Of a DNA stretch of 64,000 nucleotides, positions 11,146 to 21,500 are shown piece after piece. Source of the stretch: an uncultured Methylophilaceae bacterium (GTDB taxonomy: Bacteria > Pseudomonadota > Gammaproteobacteria > Burkholderiales > Methylophilaceae); the NCBI GenBank assembly GCA_905618945.1, contig CAJQTF010000005.1, positions 56,078-120,077 of the forward strand, read 5' to 3'. The position numbers and the translations under genes are program-made. The notes below the pieces were generated by a model. The model had not been told where the DNA came from. It was given only the letters and a program-made list of their open reading frames with translations, and made no database searches. Within the stretch, counting starts at the first letter, position 1. Each line of letters begins with the position of its first letter.

Positions 11146-12334
11146 AATTTCTTAAAAAAATCTCAATCGTTTTAATTAATCTATCAGTTAACATTTTAGC
11201 TTCTTTTTTGTTGATAATTAATGGTGGAAGAAGTCTTATGACACTCTCTGAAGTTACATTAATTAAAAGCTTTTTTTCTAATGCAATATTTACAATTTCA
11301 ACACATGGCATACTAAGCTCAATACCAATCATAAGCCCCAAAGACCTAATTGAAACAATATTCTTGTTACTTTTAAATTTTTCATTTAAAAGATTTGTTA
11401 TCAATAACCCTTGGGTTGATGCATTTTTAATTAAATATTCTTTTTCAATGGCATTCAAAGTTGCTATACCAGCAGAACAGGCTAGTGGGTTGCCACCAAA
11501 AGTTGAGCCATGCTTTCCTGGCTCCATAAGTTGGGTAGTAGTTTTATTTGCAACACATGCACCTATTGGCATCCCTGAGCCCAATCCTTTAGCTAAGGTC
11601 ATCACGTCCGGTTTAACTGATGAATGTTGATGAGCGAACCATTTACCAGTTCTACCAATGCCACACTGAACTTCATCAAAAATCAATAACCATTTATTTT
11701 GATCACAAATCTGTCTTAATTTTTTCAAATACTGCTTAAAATTATTCGGTATATTTATTCCACCCTCACCTTGAATTGGCTCAACAAAGATTGCAGAAAC
11801 TTTATTTTTTTTACTTGAAATCTTCTTAATAGCATCGATGTCGTCAAAAGGAACTCTGATATAACCAGACATTAATGGTTCAAAACCTGCCTGGTACTTT
11901 CTTCCACCAGACGCAGATAATGTGCCCATTGTCCTTCCGTGAAATCCACCCTCCATGACTATAATGTTTGGGGTATCAATACCTAATTTATGTCCATGAA
12001 GCCTTGCTAATTTAATCGCTGCTTCATTTGCTTCACAACCAGAATTACAGAAAAATACTGAGGAAAGTTTTGAAATTTTTACTAATTTATCTGCAAGCAG
12101 CGATTGCTCTTCAATATGATAATAATTTGAAATATGTATTAATTTTGCAGCTTGCTTAGATATGGCCTTAACTAAACCTGGGTGATTATGACCCAGTGTA
12201 TTAACTGCAATGCCAGATAAGCCATCTAAATATTTAGTCTTGTTCTTATCAAACACCCACACCCCTTTCCCTTTCTCAAAAGAAATAGGAAGTCTATTAT
12301 AAGTAGGCATCAAATTTTTATTCATTAATTTCAT
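11138..12334 (-). CDS. argD: Acetylornithine aminotransferase
   Basis: A class-III PLP aminotransferase of 398 residues that makes N-acetylornithine. In many bacteria it also acts as succinyldiaminopimelate aminotransferase. The PLP lysine is 249 in TLAKGLGSG, and GGFHGRTMGTLSASG is present. The operon partners argF and argG make the arginine assignment firm, as opposed to other class-III transaminases such as the EctB at 55.4 kb. A terminator hairpin lies just upstream, so argD probably begins the transcript, although I could not pick out a convincing promoter in the 52-base gap. Confidence 0.95.
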   Translation of the reverse strand: MKLMNKNLMPTYNRLPISFEKGKGVWVFDKNKTKYLDGLSGIAVNTLGHNHPGLVKAISKQAAKLIHISNYYHIEEQSLLADKLVKISKLSSVFFCNSGCEANEAAIKLARLHGHKLGIDTPNIIVMEGGFHGRTMGTLSASGGRKYQAGFEPLMSGYIRVPFDDIDAIKKISSKKNKVSAIFVEPIQGEGGINIPNNFKQYLKKLRQICDQNKWLLIFDEVQCGIGRTGKWFAHQHSSVKPDVMTLAKGLGSGMPIGACVANKTTTQLMEPGKHGSTFGGNPLACSAGIATLNAIEKEYLIKNASTQGLLITNLLNEKFKSNKNIVSIRSLGLMIGIELSMPCVEIVNIALEKKLLINVTSESVIRLLPPLIINKKEAKMLTDRLIKTIEIFLRNYE

Positions 12335-12340
12335 AGTACA

Positions 12341-12369
12341 AACAAAAAAGGCGACTTAAAGTCGCCTTT
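12341..12369 (-). terminator. Rho-independent terminator before argD
   Basis: A perfect 10-base stem (AAAGGCGACT with AGTCGCCTTT) and a 3-base loop. Read on the minus strand it is followed by six T residues. It lies 18 bases after the stop of the PuuD-like gene and just upstream of argD, so it ends the former transcript and isolates the arginine/leucine run. Confidence 0.88.
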
Positions 12370-12386
12370 GCATCCTTTAAGATATA

Positions 12387-12998
12387 TTATAAACCAAGCA
12401 ATGCTCGATGAGAAAGTCCATTAGTCATCAGAAGTAACATTGGTATTGATAGCATAGTGTTAGTTCTTGATGCTAAAAGTGCTACTCGCCTCGCCTTTAC
12501 TTTTTCTTCATCAGACGCTTTTTTCATTCCAAGTATCTTTTGTTGGTTTGGCCAAATTAAGCCCCACACATTAAACAACATAATTGTTCCCATCCAAGAA
12601 CCGAGACCAATAGCTTCATAGCCATCACTCAGTAAAAATGTATCAGTAAAGCTTGAACCTAACAAAGCTGCACCTGCAATCCATGTAGCTAAAGCTGCCC
12701 ATCTAAACCACAAAAGAGCTAGAGGAGCAACATGCTTAGTTATTCCTGCCCCCGTTCCGTCTGCTGCTGCATTTTTTAAAGCTGGCACTTGCACAAAATT
12801 AAAATAATACAAAAGTCCAATCCATGCCACCCCAGCTATCACATGAAAAAATCGCATAAATCCATAATAAGCAGAACTCGCATCACCAAGCAATCCAGTA
12901 GTGCTTAACTCACCCCAATCAAGATAAATGAGAGAGATTAATATCAGTACTAAGCCTGCAATAATTGTACCTTTGATTGAATCTAATGGATTTTTCAT
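12387..12998 (-). CDS. PuuD-like urate oxidase N-terminal-type membrane protein
   Basis: A 203-residue protein with about five membrane spans and the pattern RFFHVIAGVAWIGLLYYFNFVQVPA. I recognise this as the membrane domain family that forms the N-terminus of the urate hydroxylase PuuD, where the histidine may bind haem. The cytochrome c part of PuuD is absent, so urate oxidation is unlikely; stand-alone copies are common in aquatic proteobacteria with no known role. The gene is monocistronic, with a strong terminator after it. Confidence 0.7.
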   Translation of the reverse strand: MKNPLDSIKGTIIAGLVLILISLIYLDWGELSTTGLLGDASSAYYGFMRFFHVIAGVAWIGLLYYFNFVQVPALKNAAADGTGAGITKHVAPLALLWFRWAALATWIAGAALLGSSFTDTFLLSDGYEAIGLGSWMGTIMLFNVWGLIWPNQQKILGMKKASDEEKVKARRVALLASRTNTMLSIPMLLLMTNGLSHRALLGL

Positions 12999-13125
12999 AA
13001 ACCAACACTCCTAATGTAAGATGTTATATTCTTCAAAAGCGTTATTTTACATGAAATATTTGAAGTATTCATCTTAATTTACTAGTTTTAAAATGACGCA
13101 CTTATCTATATTCTGAGAATTTATT

Positions 13126-13968
13126 ATGTTTGTCTTTCATCAAGGTGTTCTATGGATGCTAATTGCAACTTTCTTCTTTGCACTAATGGGTACTTTTGTT
13201 AAGTTAGGAGGTGAAAATTTCACACCAACTGAATTAGTTTTTTATCGATCATCAATAAGCTTGGTTTTTATAATAGCTATAATGAAGTGGAATGACGTTT
13301 CATATTCATCGAATTATATGAAGCTACATTTCACTCGATCATCAATTGGTTTCATTTCTTTGTTATTCTTTTTTTATGCCATTAACCATCTTCCTCTAAG
13401 TACAGCAATATCACTCAACTATACTTCTCCACTATTTTTAGGGTTACTTATGCCTTTAATTTTAAAACGGAAAGTCAAAAAGTGGCTATTTTTAGCAGTT
13501 ACAATCGGATTTATAGGAGTTTTTTTCATTCTCAAGCCCACATTTGAAAATCAGAATTATTTTGCTGGTTTAGTTGGCCTTTTTTCAGGGTTAGGAGCAG
13601 CAATGGCATATCTATTTGTAACTCAACTTGGGCAACTTAAAGAGCCAATCTTAAGAACTATATTTTACTTTACCCTTATATCAACAATCTGTTCTGGATT
13701 TATGATGATCTTTGGTGAAATGCATAATATTCAGTTTGAACATATATTAATTCTTCTTGGTCTTGGCGCAAGTGCTACCATTGCTCAAATTGCAATCACC
13801 AAAGCGTACCACGTTGGGAATACTCTTGGAAATGCAGGCTTATCTTACCTAACAATAATCTTTGCAACAATAATTGGTGTGGTTTTGTTTGATGAATTTA
13901 TAGACTGGCAAACTGCTTTGGGGATAATGTTGATTATTATTAGTGGTATATTTGCATCAAAAAAATAA
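13126..13968 (+). CDS. DMT-family (EamA) permease
   Basis: A 280-residue protein with about ten hydrophobic spans arranged as two EamA repeats; the second repeat starts near residue 145 (GLVGLFSGLGAAMAY). Drug/metabolite transporter members export or import small metabolites such as amino acids or nucleosides, and the substrate cannot be read from sequence. It stands alone on the plus strand. Its stop codon directly abuts the stop codon of the convergent response-regulator gene, leaving no room for a terminator between them. Confidence 0.85.
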   Translation: MFVFHQGVLWMLIATFFFALMGTFVKLGGENFTPTELVFYRSSISLVFIIAIMKWNDVSYSSNYMKLHFTRSSIGFISLLFFFYAINHLPLSTAISLNYTSPLFLGLLMPLILKRKVKKWLFLAVTIGFIGVFFILKPTFENQNYFAGLVGLFSGLGAAMAYLFVTQLGQLKEPILRTIFYFTLISTICSGFMMIFGEMHNIQFEHILILLGLGASATIAQIAITKAYHVGNTLGNAGLSYLTIIFATIIGVVLFDEFIDWQTALGIMLIIISGIFASKK

Positions 13969-14607
13969 TTATGGCTCTAAAAGCCCACACCTTATTGCAA
14001 TTAATGCTATTTCAGCAGAGTTATTTGCATTGAGTTTTTGTTTGATGTTATAAAGGTGTGTTCCGACCGTTCTTGGGCTTAAGCACATCGTATCAGCTAT
14101 TTCATTAGTACTTTTTCCTTTTGCAAGATCCATAAATACCTCGAATTCCCTATCCGATAAAATTTCTACAGGATTGTTTTCTCCAGATATTTGGGTAATT
14201 GCCATTTGCTGCGCTATGGCTGGTTCAAGATATTTTGTTCCGCTGTTTACAGATCTAATAGCCTTAATTAATTCCTCTGCTGCGCTTCTTTTTGTCAGAT
14301 AGCCTAAAGCTCCTGCACTTAATGCACGTTTGGGATGAACTGAGTCTTCATGAGCTGATAGCACCAAAATTTTAGCTTTTTTATCGAATGCAATAATTCT
14401 TTCAATTGCATCAAGTCCTCCCATACCCGGCATTGTTATATCCATAATAACGATACTTGGCTTATGCTCTTTAAATGCTGTAATCCCTAGCTCACCAGAT
14501 TCTGCCTCACAAATAACCGCCATATCTGATTCATTTTCAATTAACATTTTAAAGCCCATTCTAACTACCGAATGATCATCTACTAACAATATATTTATTT
14601 TAGCCAT
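13969..14607 (-). CDS. LuxR/NarL-type response regulator
   Basis: A 212-residue two-domain regulator: a receiver domain (about 1-120) with acidic residues D10/D11, phosphoacceptor D56 (IVIMDITMPG) and the signalling lysine in YLTKRSAAEE, then a LuxR-type helix-turn-helix (about 148-212, LSDREFEVFMDLAKGKSTNEIA). It follows its sensor kinase by 8 bases. The divergent target candidate is acs, and pairs of this type control acetate/ethanol or methanol oxidation genes in other proteobacteria, so carbon-source control is a reasonable but unproven guess. Confidence 0.9.
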   Translation of the reverse strand: MAKINILLVDDHSVVRMGFKMLIENESDMAVICEAESGELGITAFKEHKPSIVIMDITMPGMGGLDAIERIIAFDKKAKILVLSAHEDSVHPKRALSAGALGYLTKRSAAEELIKAIRSVNSGTKYLEPAIAQQMAITQISGENNPVEILSDREFEVFMDLAKGKSTNEIADTMCLSPRTVGTHLYNIKQKLNANNSAEIALIAIRCGLLEP

Positions 14608-14615
14608 ACCCTCTG

Positions 14616-16319
14616 TTACCTTTTTGGAATTAATATAATCAATCTTACGCCTTTTGAGAGGCTCGTTTGCAGCTCAAAAGTTCCTTTTAACGACTGCACT
14701 CTTTCTTTAATCCCTATCAAGCCAAATTGTTTTGAATTTTTAAGAATTTTTTTGTCGAATCCTACCCCATTATCAGAGAACTCTAACTTTAAACCTTTCT
14801 GTAAAAGACATAAATCAATTATTATCTCACTAGCTTTTGCATGCTTTAAAGAATTATTCATAGATTCTTGAATTATTCTATAGATATTAATATTAATCGC
14901 CTCACCTAAATCATTTATATCGCCTTTAATTTTTAGTGAAAATTTAAGATTTTTATGCTGCCTCTCCCATGTGCTTACTGTATCTATAATGGTCTCACTT
15001 AAGCCTAAATTATCTAGCGCGCCAGGCCTTAATTTTCGAATAATATTATGCATACCATCATATATCTGATTAGCTGCCGAAGTCACTGAAGATGCGCTGG
15101 CTTTAATGTCTTTATTACCATCAGATTTATTATTGATATTTTGTGCAAAAATTTTAATTGCAGAAACATACTGACCTAATTCATCATGTAATTCTCTTGC
15201 TAAGCTTCTTCTTTCATCCTCAATGTGGCCCTGAATTATAGAAGTTAATTTTCTATTTTGCTCAAGTTCATCACGAGATTTTTGGGCTAAAATCCCTTCA
15301 GAAATATCCCTCATACTTACAATGTCTCCAATCAACTTTTTTGTTTTAGGGTCAATCAAGGGAGATGCTGAAATCGAAACGTCTATTAACTTTCCATTTT
15401 TTGCTACTCTTTTTGTTTTGAAGTCATGTATCAATTTATTTTTTTTCATTAAAGTAAGGTTTTTACCTAGTTCTTTTTTTAGGTAGTCAGGAATAATTAA
15501 ACTTGCTGACTCCCCTAATACCTCCCTTTCCTTGTAGCCAAATATTCTTTCTGCAGATTTATTCCAAAAAGAAATATTCATTTTTTCATCATGAATAATT
15601 ACCGCATCTGCTGTTTGCTCTGCAATCAACCCTAATCTCTTATTCTCAAACATTGTTTTTTGAAGGGAAGTTCCCATTGCATTGAAATTTAACGCAATGG
15701 ACCTAAATTCAGGGACATTAAAATGAGGTAAGCGCGCATCAAAGCCTCCTTTACCTATTTTATCAATTGCCTCAAGCATATTGTTTATTGGTCTTAACCA
15801 TTGTCCTAACAACCAATATACGAATAAATTAAATAATAAAAAGAAGATTAATGTTGTTGAAAATAGCGTCCTCAAGTCTACCCAAGCACCTCGAATCGCT
15901 CCCGATGTATTTGATTGAACAACCAATCTTCCAGAATCAATTAAACGAGAATTTGATTCTTTTTTTGGACTGATAAAATTGATAAACCACTGAGGGGGTT
16001 CAACTTCTAATTTATAAGAAGATGGTGGCGATTTGTAAGTTAACTTACCTTGGTTATTATAAAGAAAAATATCATTACTGCGGACATATCCTAATTGCCT
16101 AAGGAATCGACTGACAACGTCATGCGTACTCCCCCATTCTGGATTTTGGACCGACCTTACTATGATTGTTTCGAGATATTGAAGGGTGACTTTATTTGCT
16201 GACTCAACGCCTTCTTGAATTGATCTTTTAGATGAGCTCATTGTTACTGCTGCTAATGCTATTATTAGAAAAAGCATGATAAGTGTTATGAGTAAATTAA
16301 ATCTTAATCTAAGAGTCAT
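14616..16319 (-). CDS. MoxY-like sensor histidine kinase
   Basis: A 567-residue sensor kinase. Order: membrane span (about 7-27), a periplasmic domain of the LapD/MoxY N-terminal type (about 28-150), a second span (about 153-173), HAMP (about 174-225), PAS (about 230-345), the HisKA_3 dimerisation helix with phospho-histidine 378 (ARELHDELGQY), and a HATPase domain with N box NNSLKHA and G box DNGVGFD. It is the upstream gene of a two-gene operon with the response regulator. The periplasmic domain matches that of MoxY kinases which govern methanol oxidation in methylotrophs. Divergent acs lies 210 bases away. Confidence 0.88.
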   Translation of the reverse strand: MTLRLRFNLLITLIMLFLIIALAAVTMSSSKRSIQEGVESANKVTLQYLETIIVRSVQNPEWGSTHDVVSRFLRQLGYVRSNDIFLYNNQGKLTYKSPPSSYKLEVEPPQWFINFISPKKESNSRLIDSGRLVVQSNTSGAIRGAWVDLRTLFSTTLIFFLLFNLFVYWLLGQWLRPINNMLEAIDKIGKGGFDARLPHFNVPEFRSIALNFNAMGTSLQKTMFENKRLGLIAEQTADAVIIHDEKMNISFWNKSAERIFGYKEREVLGESASLIIPDYLKKELGKNLTLMKKNKLIHDFKTKRVAKNGKLIDVSISASPLIDPKTKKLIGDIVSMRDISEGILAQKSRDELEQNRKLTSIIQGHIEDERRSLARELHDELGQYVSAIKIFAQNINNKSDGNKDIKASASSVTSAANQIYDGMHNIIRKLRPGALDNLGLSETIIDTVSTWERQHKNLKFSLKIKGDINDLGEAININIYRIIQESMNNSLKHAKASEIIIDLCLLQKGLKLEFSDNGVGFDKKILKNSKQFGLIGIKERVQSLKGTFELQTSLSKGVRLIILIPKR

Positions 16320-16529
16320 ATACTAGAATTATATAGAAAGTTAAATGAAAGGCTATTATCATATGCTAGCAAAATAATACATAGTGCATATTCATTAAAA
16401 TTAAATTTTTTTTCTAATGTAAAAATTATAATTATATTTTTAATACTCTAAAGTCTTATAAGATATGCATGAATTATATTGATAATGATTACAAAATGAT
16501 TAATAAAATTATTTAGGAGATAAGCTTCA

Positions 16530-18503
16530 ATGTCAATAGAGTCAATGAATAGAGAGATTCGTATCTTTAATCCTAGTGATGAAGTAGTAAAAAATGCAAA
16601 TGTTTCTGGAATGAAAAGTTATGAAGCTTTGGTTGATAAATTTAAAAATGACTATCTGGGAGCATGGTCAGAGCTAGCTAAAGAATTATTAATCTGGAAT
16701 AAACCATATACAAAAATTTTAAACGATAAAGACGCACCATTTTATAAATGGTTTGAAGATGGAAAAATAAATGCTTCCTATAATTGCCTTGATCGTCACT
16801 TAAAAACGCAGCCTAATAAAACAGCTATTATATTTGAAGCTGATGACGGAAAAGTAACTTCAATAACATATTTGGACTTATACGAAAAAGTTTGTCAATT
16901 TGCTAATGGATTAAAAAGTATAAATTTAAAGATTGGTGATCGGGTAATTATTTATCTACCCATGAGTATAGAAGCGATTGTGGCTATGCAAGCATGCGCC
17001 AGACTTGGCCTTATACATTCAGTAATATTTGGTGGGTTTTCGGCTAAAAGCATCCAAGAACGAATCGAAGATACAGAAGCAAAACTAGTAATCACCGCAG
17101 ACGGTCAATTTCGAGGGGGAAAATTAATTCCCCTTAAATCCACTGTGGATGAAGCATTAAAGATTGGCAAATGTGAGTCTGTAGATAAAATTATTATCTA
17201 TAATCGAGCTAATATTCAATTAAATTTAAATAAAAATGACATCTTATGGGAAGATCTTATCTCAGATATGCCAAAAAATTGTGCTCCTGTATTTGTTGGT
17301 GCTGAACATCCTTTATTTATTCTTTACACATCAGGCTCAACTGGAAAGCCTAAAGGTGTTCAACATTCAACTGCCGGCTATCTTCTTCATGCAATTAACA
17401 CATGCCGTTGGACTTTTGATATTCAAGAGACAGATGTTTATTGGTGCACTGCTGATGTTGGATGGATCACTGGGCATACATATGTGGCTTACGGTCCGAC
17501 AGCTCTTGGTGCAACACAATTAATTTTTGAAGGTGTGCCGACTTATCCTGATGCAAGTCGGTTTTGGCAGCTTATTGAAAAACATAAAGTAAGTATTTTT
17601 TATACTGCCCCAACCGCAATTAGGGCTCTTATAAAAACATCAGAAGTTAGTCCAAAAACTCATCCTAAAAATTACAACCTTAACTCACTTAGAATTCTAG
17701 GTACTGTTGGAGAGCCAATTAACCCAGAAGCATGGATGTGGTATTACGAAAATATTGGTAATAATCGCTGCCCAATAGTTGATACATTCTGGCAGACGGA
17801 AACAGGTGGCCATGTAATTACTCCACTTCCAGGAGCAACACCTTTAGTGCCCGGATCATGCACACTTCCCTTCCCAGGAATTGATGTTGATGTTGTTGAT
17901 GAAGAAGGCAAAAATCAAGAATGGGGGAATGGTGGCCTATTAGTCATTAAAAAACCATGGCCTTCAATGATAAGAACTATATGGGGTGACCCCGGGCGCT
18001 TCAAGAATAGTTACTTTCCTAAAGAATTAGGTGGAGAAATATATTTAGCTGGTGATGGAGCGATTCGGGATAAAAAGACAGGTTATTTTACAATTATGGG
18101 CAGAATAGATGACGTTTTAAATGTATCAGGTCATAGGTTAGGCACAATGGAAATAGAATCAGCCTTAGTCGCAAATCAAATTGTCACAGAAGCAGCGGTT
18201 GTAGGAAGGCCCCATGATATAAAAGGAGAATCCATTGTTGCATTTGTGGTTCTCAAGGGTGAACGGCCTTCTAAAGCTAATGCTGAAACTGTAATTAACG
18301 ATCTCAAGCAATGGGTCTCGAAAGAAATTGGGCCAATAGCAAAGCCTGATGAAATCCGATTTGGCGACAATTTACCTAAAACTAGATCGGGAAAGATTAT
18401 GCGCCGCTTATTAAGAACCTTGGCCAAAGGTGAAAAAGTAACTACTGATATTTCCACACTTGAAAATCCAGCCATATTAGACCAACTTGGAGAAATTCTA
18501 TAG
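16530..18503 (+). CDS. acs: Acetyl-CoA synthetase (AMP-forming)
   Basis: Activates acetate, and possibly propionate, to acyl-CoA through an acyl-adenylate. The 657 residues match Acs length. The ATP-binding [11 protein letters not shown] begins at residue 266, the VGWITGHTY and [10 protein letters not shown] motifs are present, and the C-terminal TRSGKIMRR carries lysine 622, the residue acetylated to inactivate Acs in many bacteria. A clear TAGGAGA ribosome site precedes the ATG. It is divergent from the MoxY-like sensor/regulator pair, a plausible controller. The 210-base gap between them is extremely AT-rich and I could not single out a promoter. Confidence 0.94.
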   Translation: MSIESMNREIRIFNPSDEVVKNANVSGMKSYEALVDKFKNDYLGAWSELAKELLIWNKPYTKILNDKDAPFYKWFEDGKINASYNCLDRHLKTQPNKTAIIFEADDGKVTSITYLDLYEKVCQFANGLKSINLKIGDRVIIYLPMSIEAIVAMQACARLGLIHSVIFGGFSAKSIQERIEDTEAKLVITADGQFRGGKLIPLKSTVDEALKIGKCESVDKIIIYNRANIQLNLNKNDILWEDLISDMPKNCAPVFVGAEHPLFILYTSGSTGKPKGVQHSTAGYLLHAINTCRWTFDIQETDVYWCTADVGWITGHTYVAYGPTALGATQLIFEGVPTYPDASRFWQLIEKHKVSIFYTAPTAIRALIKTSEVSPKTHPKNYNLNSLRILGTVGEPINPEAWMWYYENIGNNRCPIVDTFWQTETGGHVITPLPGATPLVPGSCTLPFPGIDVDVVDEEGKNQEWGNGGLLVIKKPWPSMIRTIWGDPGRFKNSYFPKELGGEIYLAGDGAIRDKKTGYFTIMGRIDDVLNVSGHRLGTMEIESALVANQIVTEAAVVGRPHDIKGESIVAFVVLKGERPSKANAETVINDLKQWVSKEIGPIAKPDEIRFGDNLPKTRSGKIMRRLLRTLAKGEKVTTDISTLENPAILDQLGEIL

Positions 18504-18533
18504 AATGGTACATTAAATATCAATACGGCTTTA

Positions 18534-21500
18534 ATGAATCATAAATTTCAAATTTATCTAAAAAAAACCTTAATATATCTAGGTCTCCTTGCACTTTCAC
18601 TTCTTATAGTAGGTTTTTTGTCTTTTTACTTCTTTGTCCAATCAAATCTCGATGAGTTTAAAGATAAATTAACGCAAGAAATTAGCCAAAAATTTGATAA
18701 AAAAGTTCAAATAGAGAGTATTGAAGCTCAATGGCGAATTACAAATCCAAGCCTTACCCTTCATAATCTAAGCATTTATAACAACAGTCTTAAAAAATCA
18801 TTTGATCTTAAAAAAATTCGTATTGATATTTCATGGTTTTCTCTTTTAAAATTTAAGCCAATTCTTGATCAAATTATCCTATATGAACCAAATTTAGATA
18901 TTGAACGATTTGATGATAATAAATATGTCGTAGGTGGTATCTCAATACAAAATACCAAAAATTCTTCTGCGCCAAATTGGATCCTAAACCAAGATGAAAT
19001 TATTATAGTTAATGGAAAAATAAAATGGCGTGATCACACAAGGAACGCACCAACATTATTAATAGAAAATATATCTGCAAAATATGAATCATCAACTACT
19101 CTTTCCAATCTTGATCGTCATAACTTCAATGTAACTGGACGACTATCAAGCTTAAAAAATCAGATAATAAATATATATGGTTATTTTGATAGCTCAACAG
19201 TAGAAACAATAAAAAATAGTGATGGACAATTAGGTCTATCCGTTTCAGAAATTGATATAAATACATTTAGACCCTGGATAGATTATCCGGTTGAAATAAT
19301 TGCAGCTAATGGAGACGTCAATATCAGAGGTGACTTCAATGATGGCCGAATTAATCAAATTGATACACAATTAGATGTTAAAAATTTTATTACTAAAATT
19401 AATCAGTCAAATGAGGAAGCATTGACTCTGAAAACATTTAAAGGTCAAATCTCTTATTCAATAAATAAAAATATTACTACATTAAATATTTCAAAAATGA
19501 ATGTAGTTACAAATAATGGAGTAAATATTGATGAGGGTGAATTTCGAATATTGATAAACTCCTTAGAGAAAAAAGTTAACCAAGTTAAAATTAAATTAAA
19601 CCGAATTAATCTTCAATCAGCTCATGAAATAATAAGGCATATACCTTATACAAAATCTCTTCAGTCAATAATTCAGGATCTGTCGCCCTCAGGACAATTT
19701 AAAGACTTAGCTTTAAGCTGGAAGGATTCTAATGAGAAACTTCCAGAGCTCATCCTAAAAGGGCAACTTTTAAATGTGAGTGTTAATCCATATAAAAATT
19801 TTCCTGGTATTAAAAATATAACTGGCGTGGTGGATATAAAAAAAAGAAGCGGAACAATTAAATCAGTTTCAAAAAACCTAACAATTATAAAGAAAGATAT
19901 CTTTAGGCAGCCCATAACATTTACTCAATTTTCTGGACTTATTGAGTGGAAAAATACTTTATTTAATTTCAATAATGTAGTAATTAAAAATAATGATATA
20001 AATTCAATAGTTAATGGTAGTTACAAATATATAGACCAGCAAGATAGCATTGTTGACTTATTAATCAAAATGCCTCGAGTTGACCTAGCTAGCTTAAAAA
20101 AATATTATCCCTTACAGCTAGGTGAAAAAACTTTGCATTGGTTAGATACTTCGCTTTTAAAAGGTCAGGCCCAAAATTCAGTCATAAAATTAAAAGGTAA
20201 GATTAAAGACTTTCCTTTTGTTGATGGAGAAAATACACCCGACCTTAAAAAAGGAATATTTACAGTTGAGTCAATCATAACTGATAGCTTTATTGAATAT
20301 GGTGAAGGTTGGCCTGAGCTAAATAATTTTGATTTTAAAATTAATGTTAAAAATAATAATATTAATTTTGAAAGTATTAAAGGAGATATTTTAAATAATA
20401 ATATTGAGCATATGATTGTAAATATCACGCCTTCAAATATCGAAAATCCAATCATGGATATTGATTTAACTTTAGCCAGTCCAATACCTAATATTATTAA
20501 TGCGATAAATAAAAGTCCCATCAAAAAAGTTATGAAAGGTATTTTTGATGAAATGAAAGGAGAAGGCCCTGGAAAGCTTGCCATTCAATTACAAATACCT
20601 CTTAAAGATGAAGATAATATTTCATTCAATGGAACATATGAATTTCAAAATAGTTATTTAATTAATCCTACTTTAGGATTACCAAAGATTACTAACATTA
20701 TTGGTAAGATAGATTTTACTCAGGATGATATAAAGATTAATGATGCAGTAGCAAACTTATCAGGTAGTCCAATAAAAATTGGATTAACTAATATAGGTGA
20801 CATAACCAAAATTAATATTGATGGAATTATTAACCAAAAATTTATCCGCTCAGCATTAGGAGAGAATTGGGGAGACAATATTGATGGTGAAACCTCTTGG
20901 AGTGGGGAATTAAAAATAACAGATAAAGCAACTGATATTGAAATTAAAAGTGATCTAAAAGGACTCGGTTTAAATTTACCCCCTCCTTTTGGTAAAAAAG
21001 AAAATGAAATAACAACATTATTATTCACAAAAAAAACTATTAATGAGAATCAAGAATTAGTTAAGGCAGAAATTGGTACATATGCATCTGTAAAGTTAAT
21101 AAAAGCAAGGAACTATGATGGGGTAATGGAGATTAAGAATGGTCTAATAAATATTAACTCTCTTCAAACAGAAATGCCCAACAATGGAGTGACACTATCT
21201 GCTGAATTATCTGAAGTTAACTTAGAAAGTATTAATTCTCTATTTAGTAGTCTTGGTTCAAAATCATTTATTACCAATGCAAATATTAATATTCAGGAAT
21301 TTAATGTTTACGGTTATCAGCTTTCAAATGCAAAAATAAAATATGTGCCGACAAATGAAAATTTAAGTATTCAAATTTCTTCTAATGATGTTTCAGGTAA
21401 TATATTATGGGATAAAGAAGCACATTTATTGAAAGCTGGTTTTGATAAATTACACCTTAAAAAAAATAACACCTTAGCTGACAACGAGAATAAATTTATC

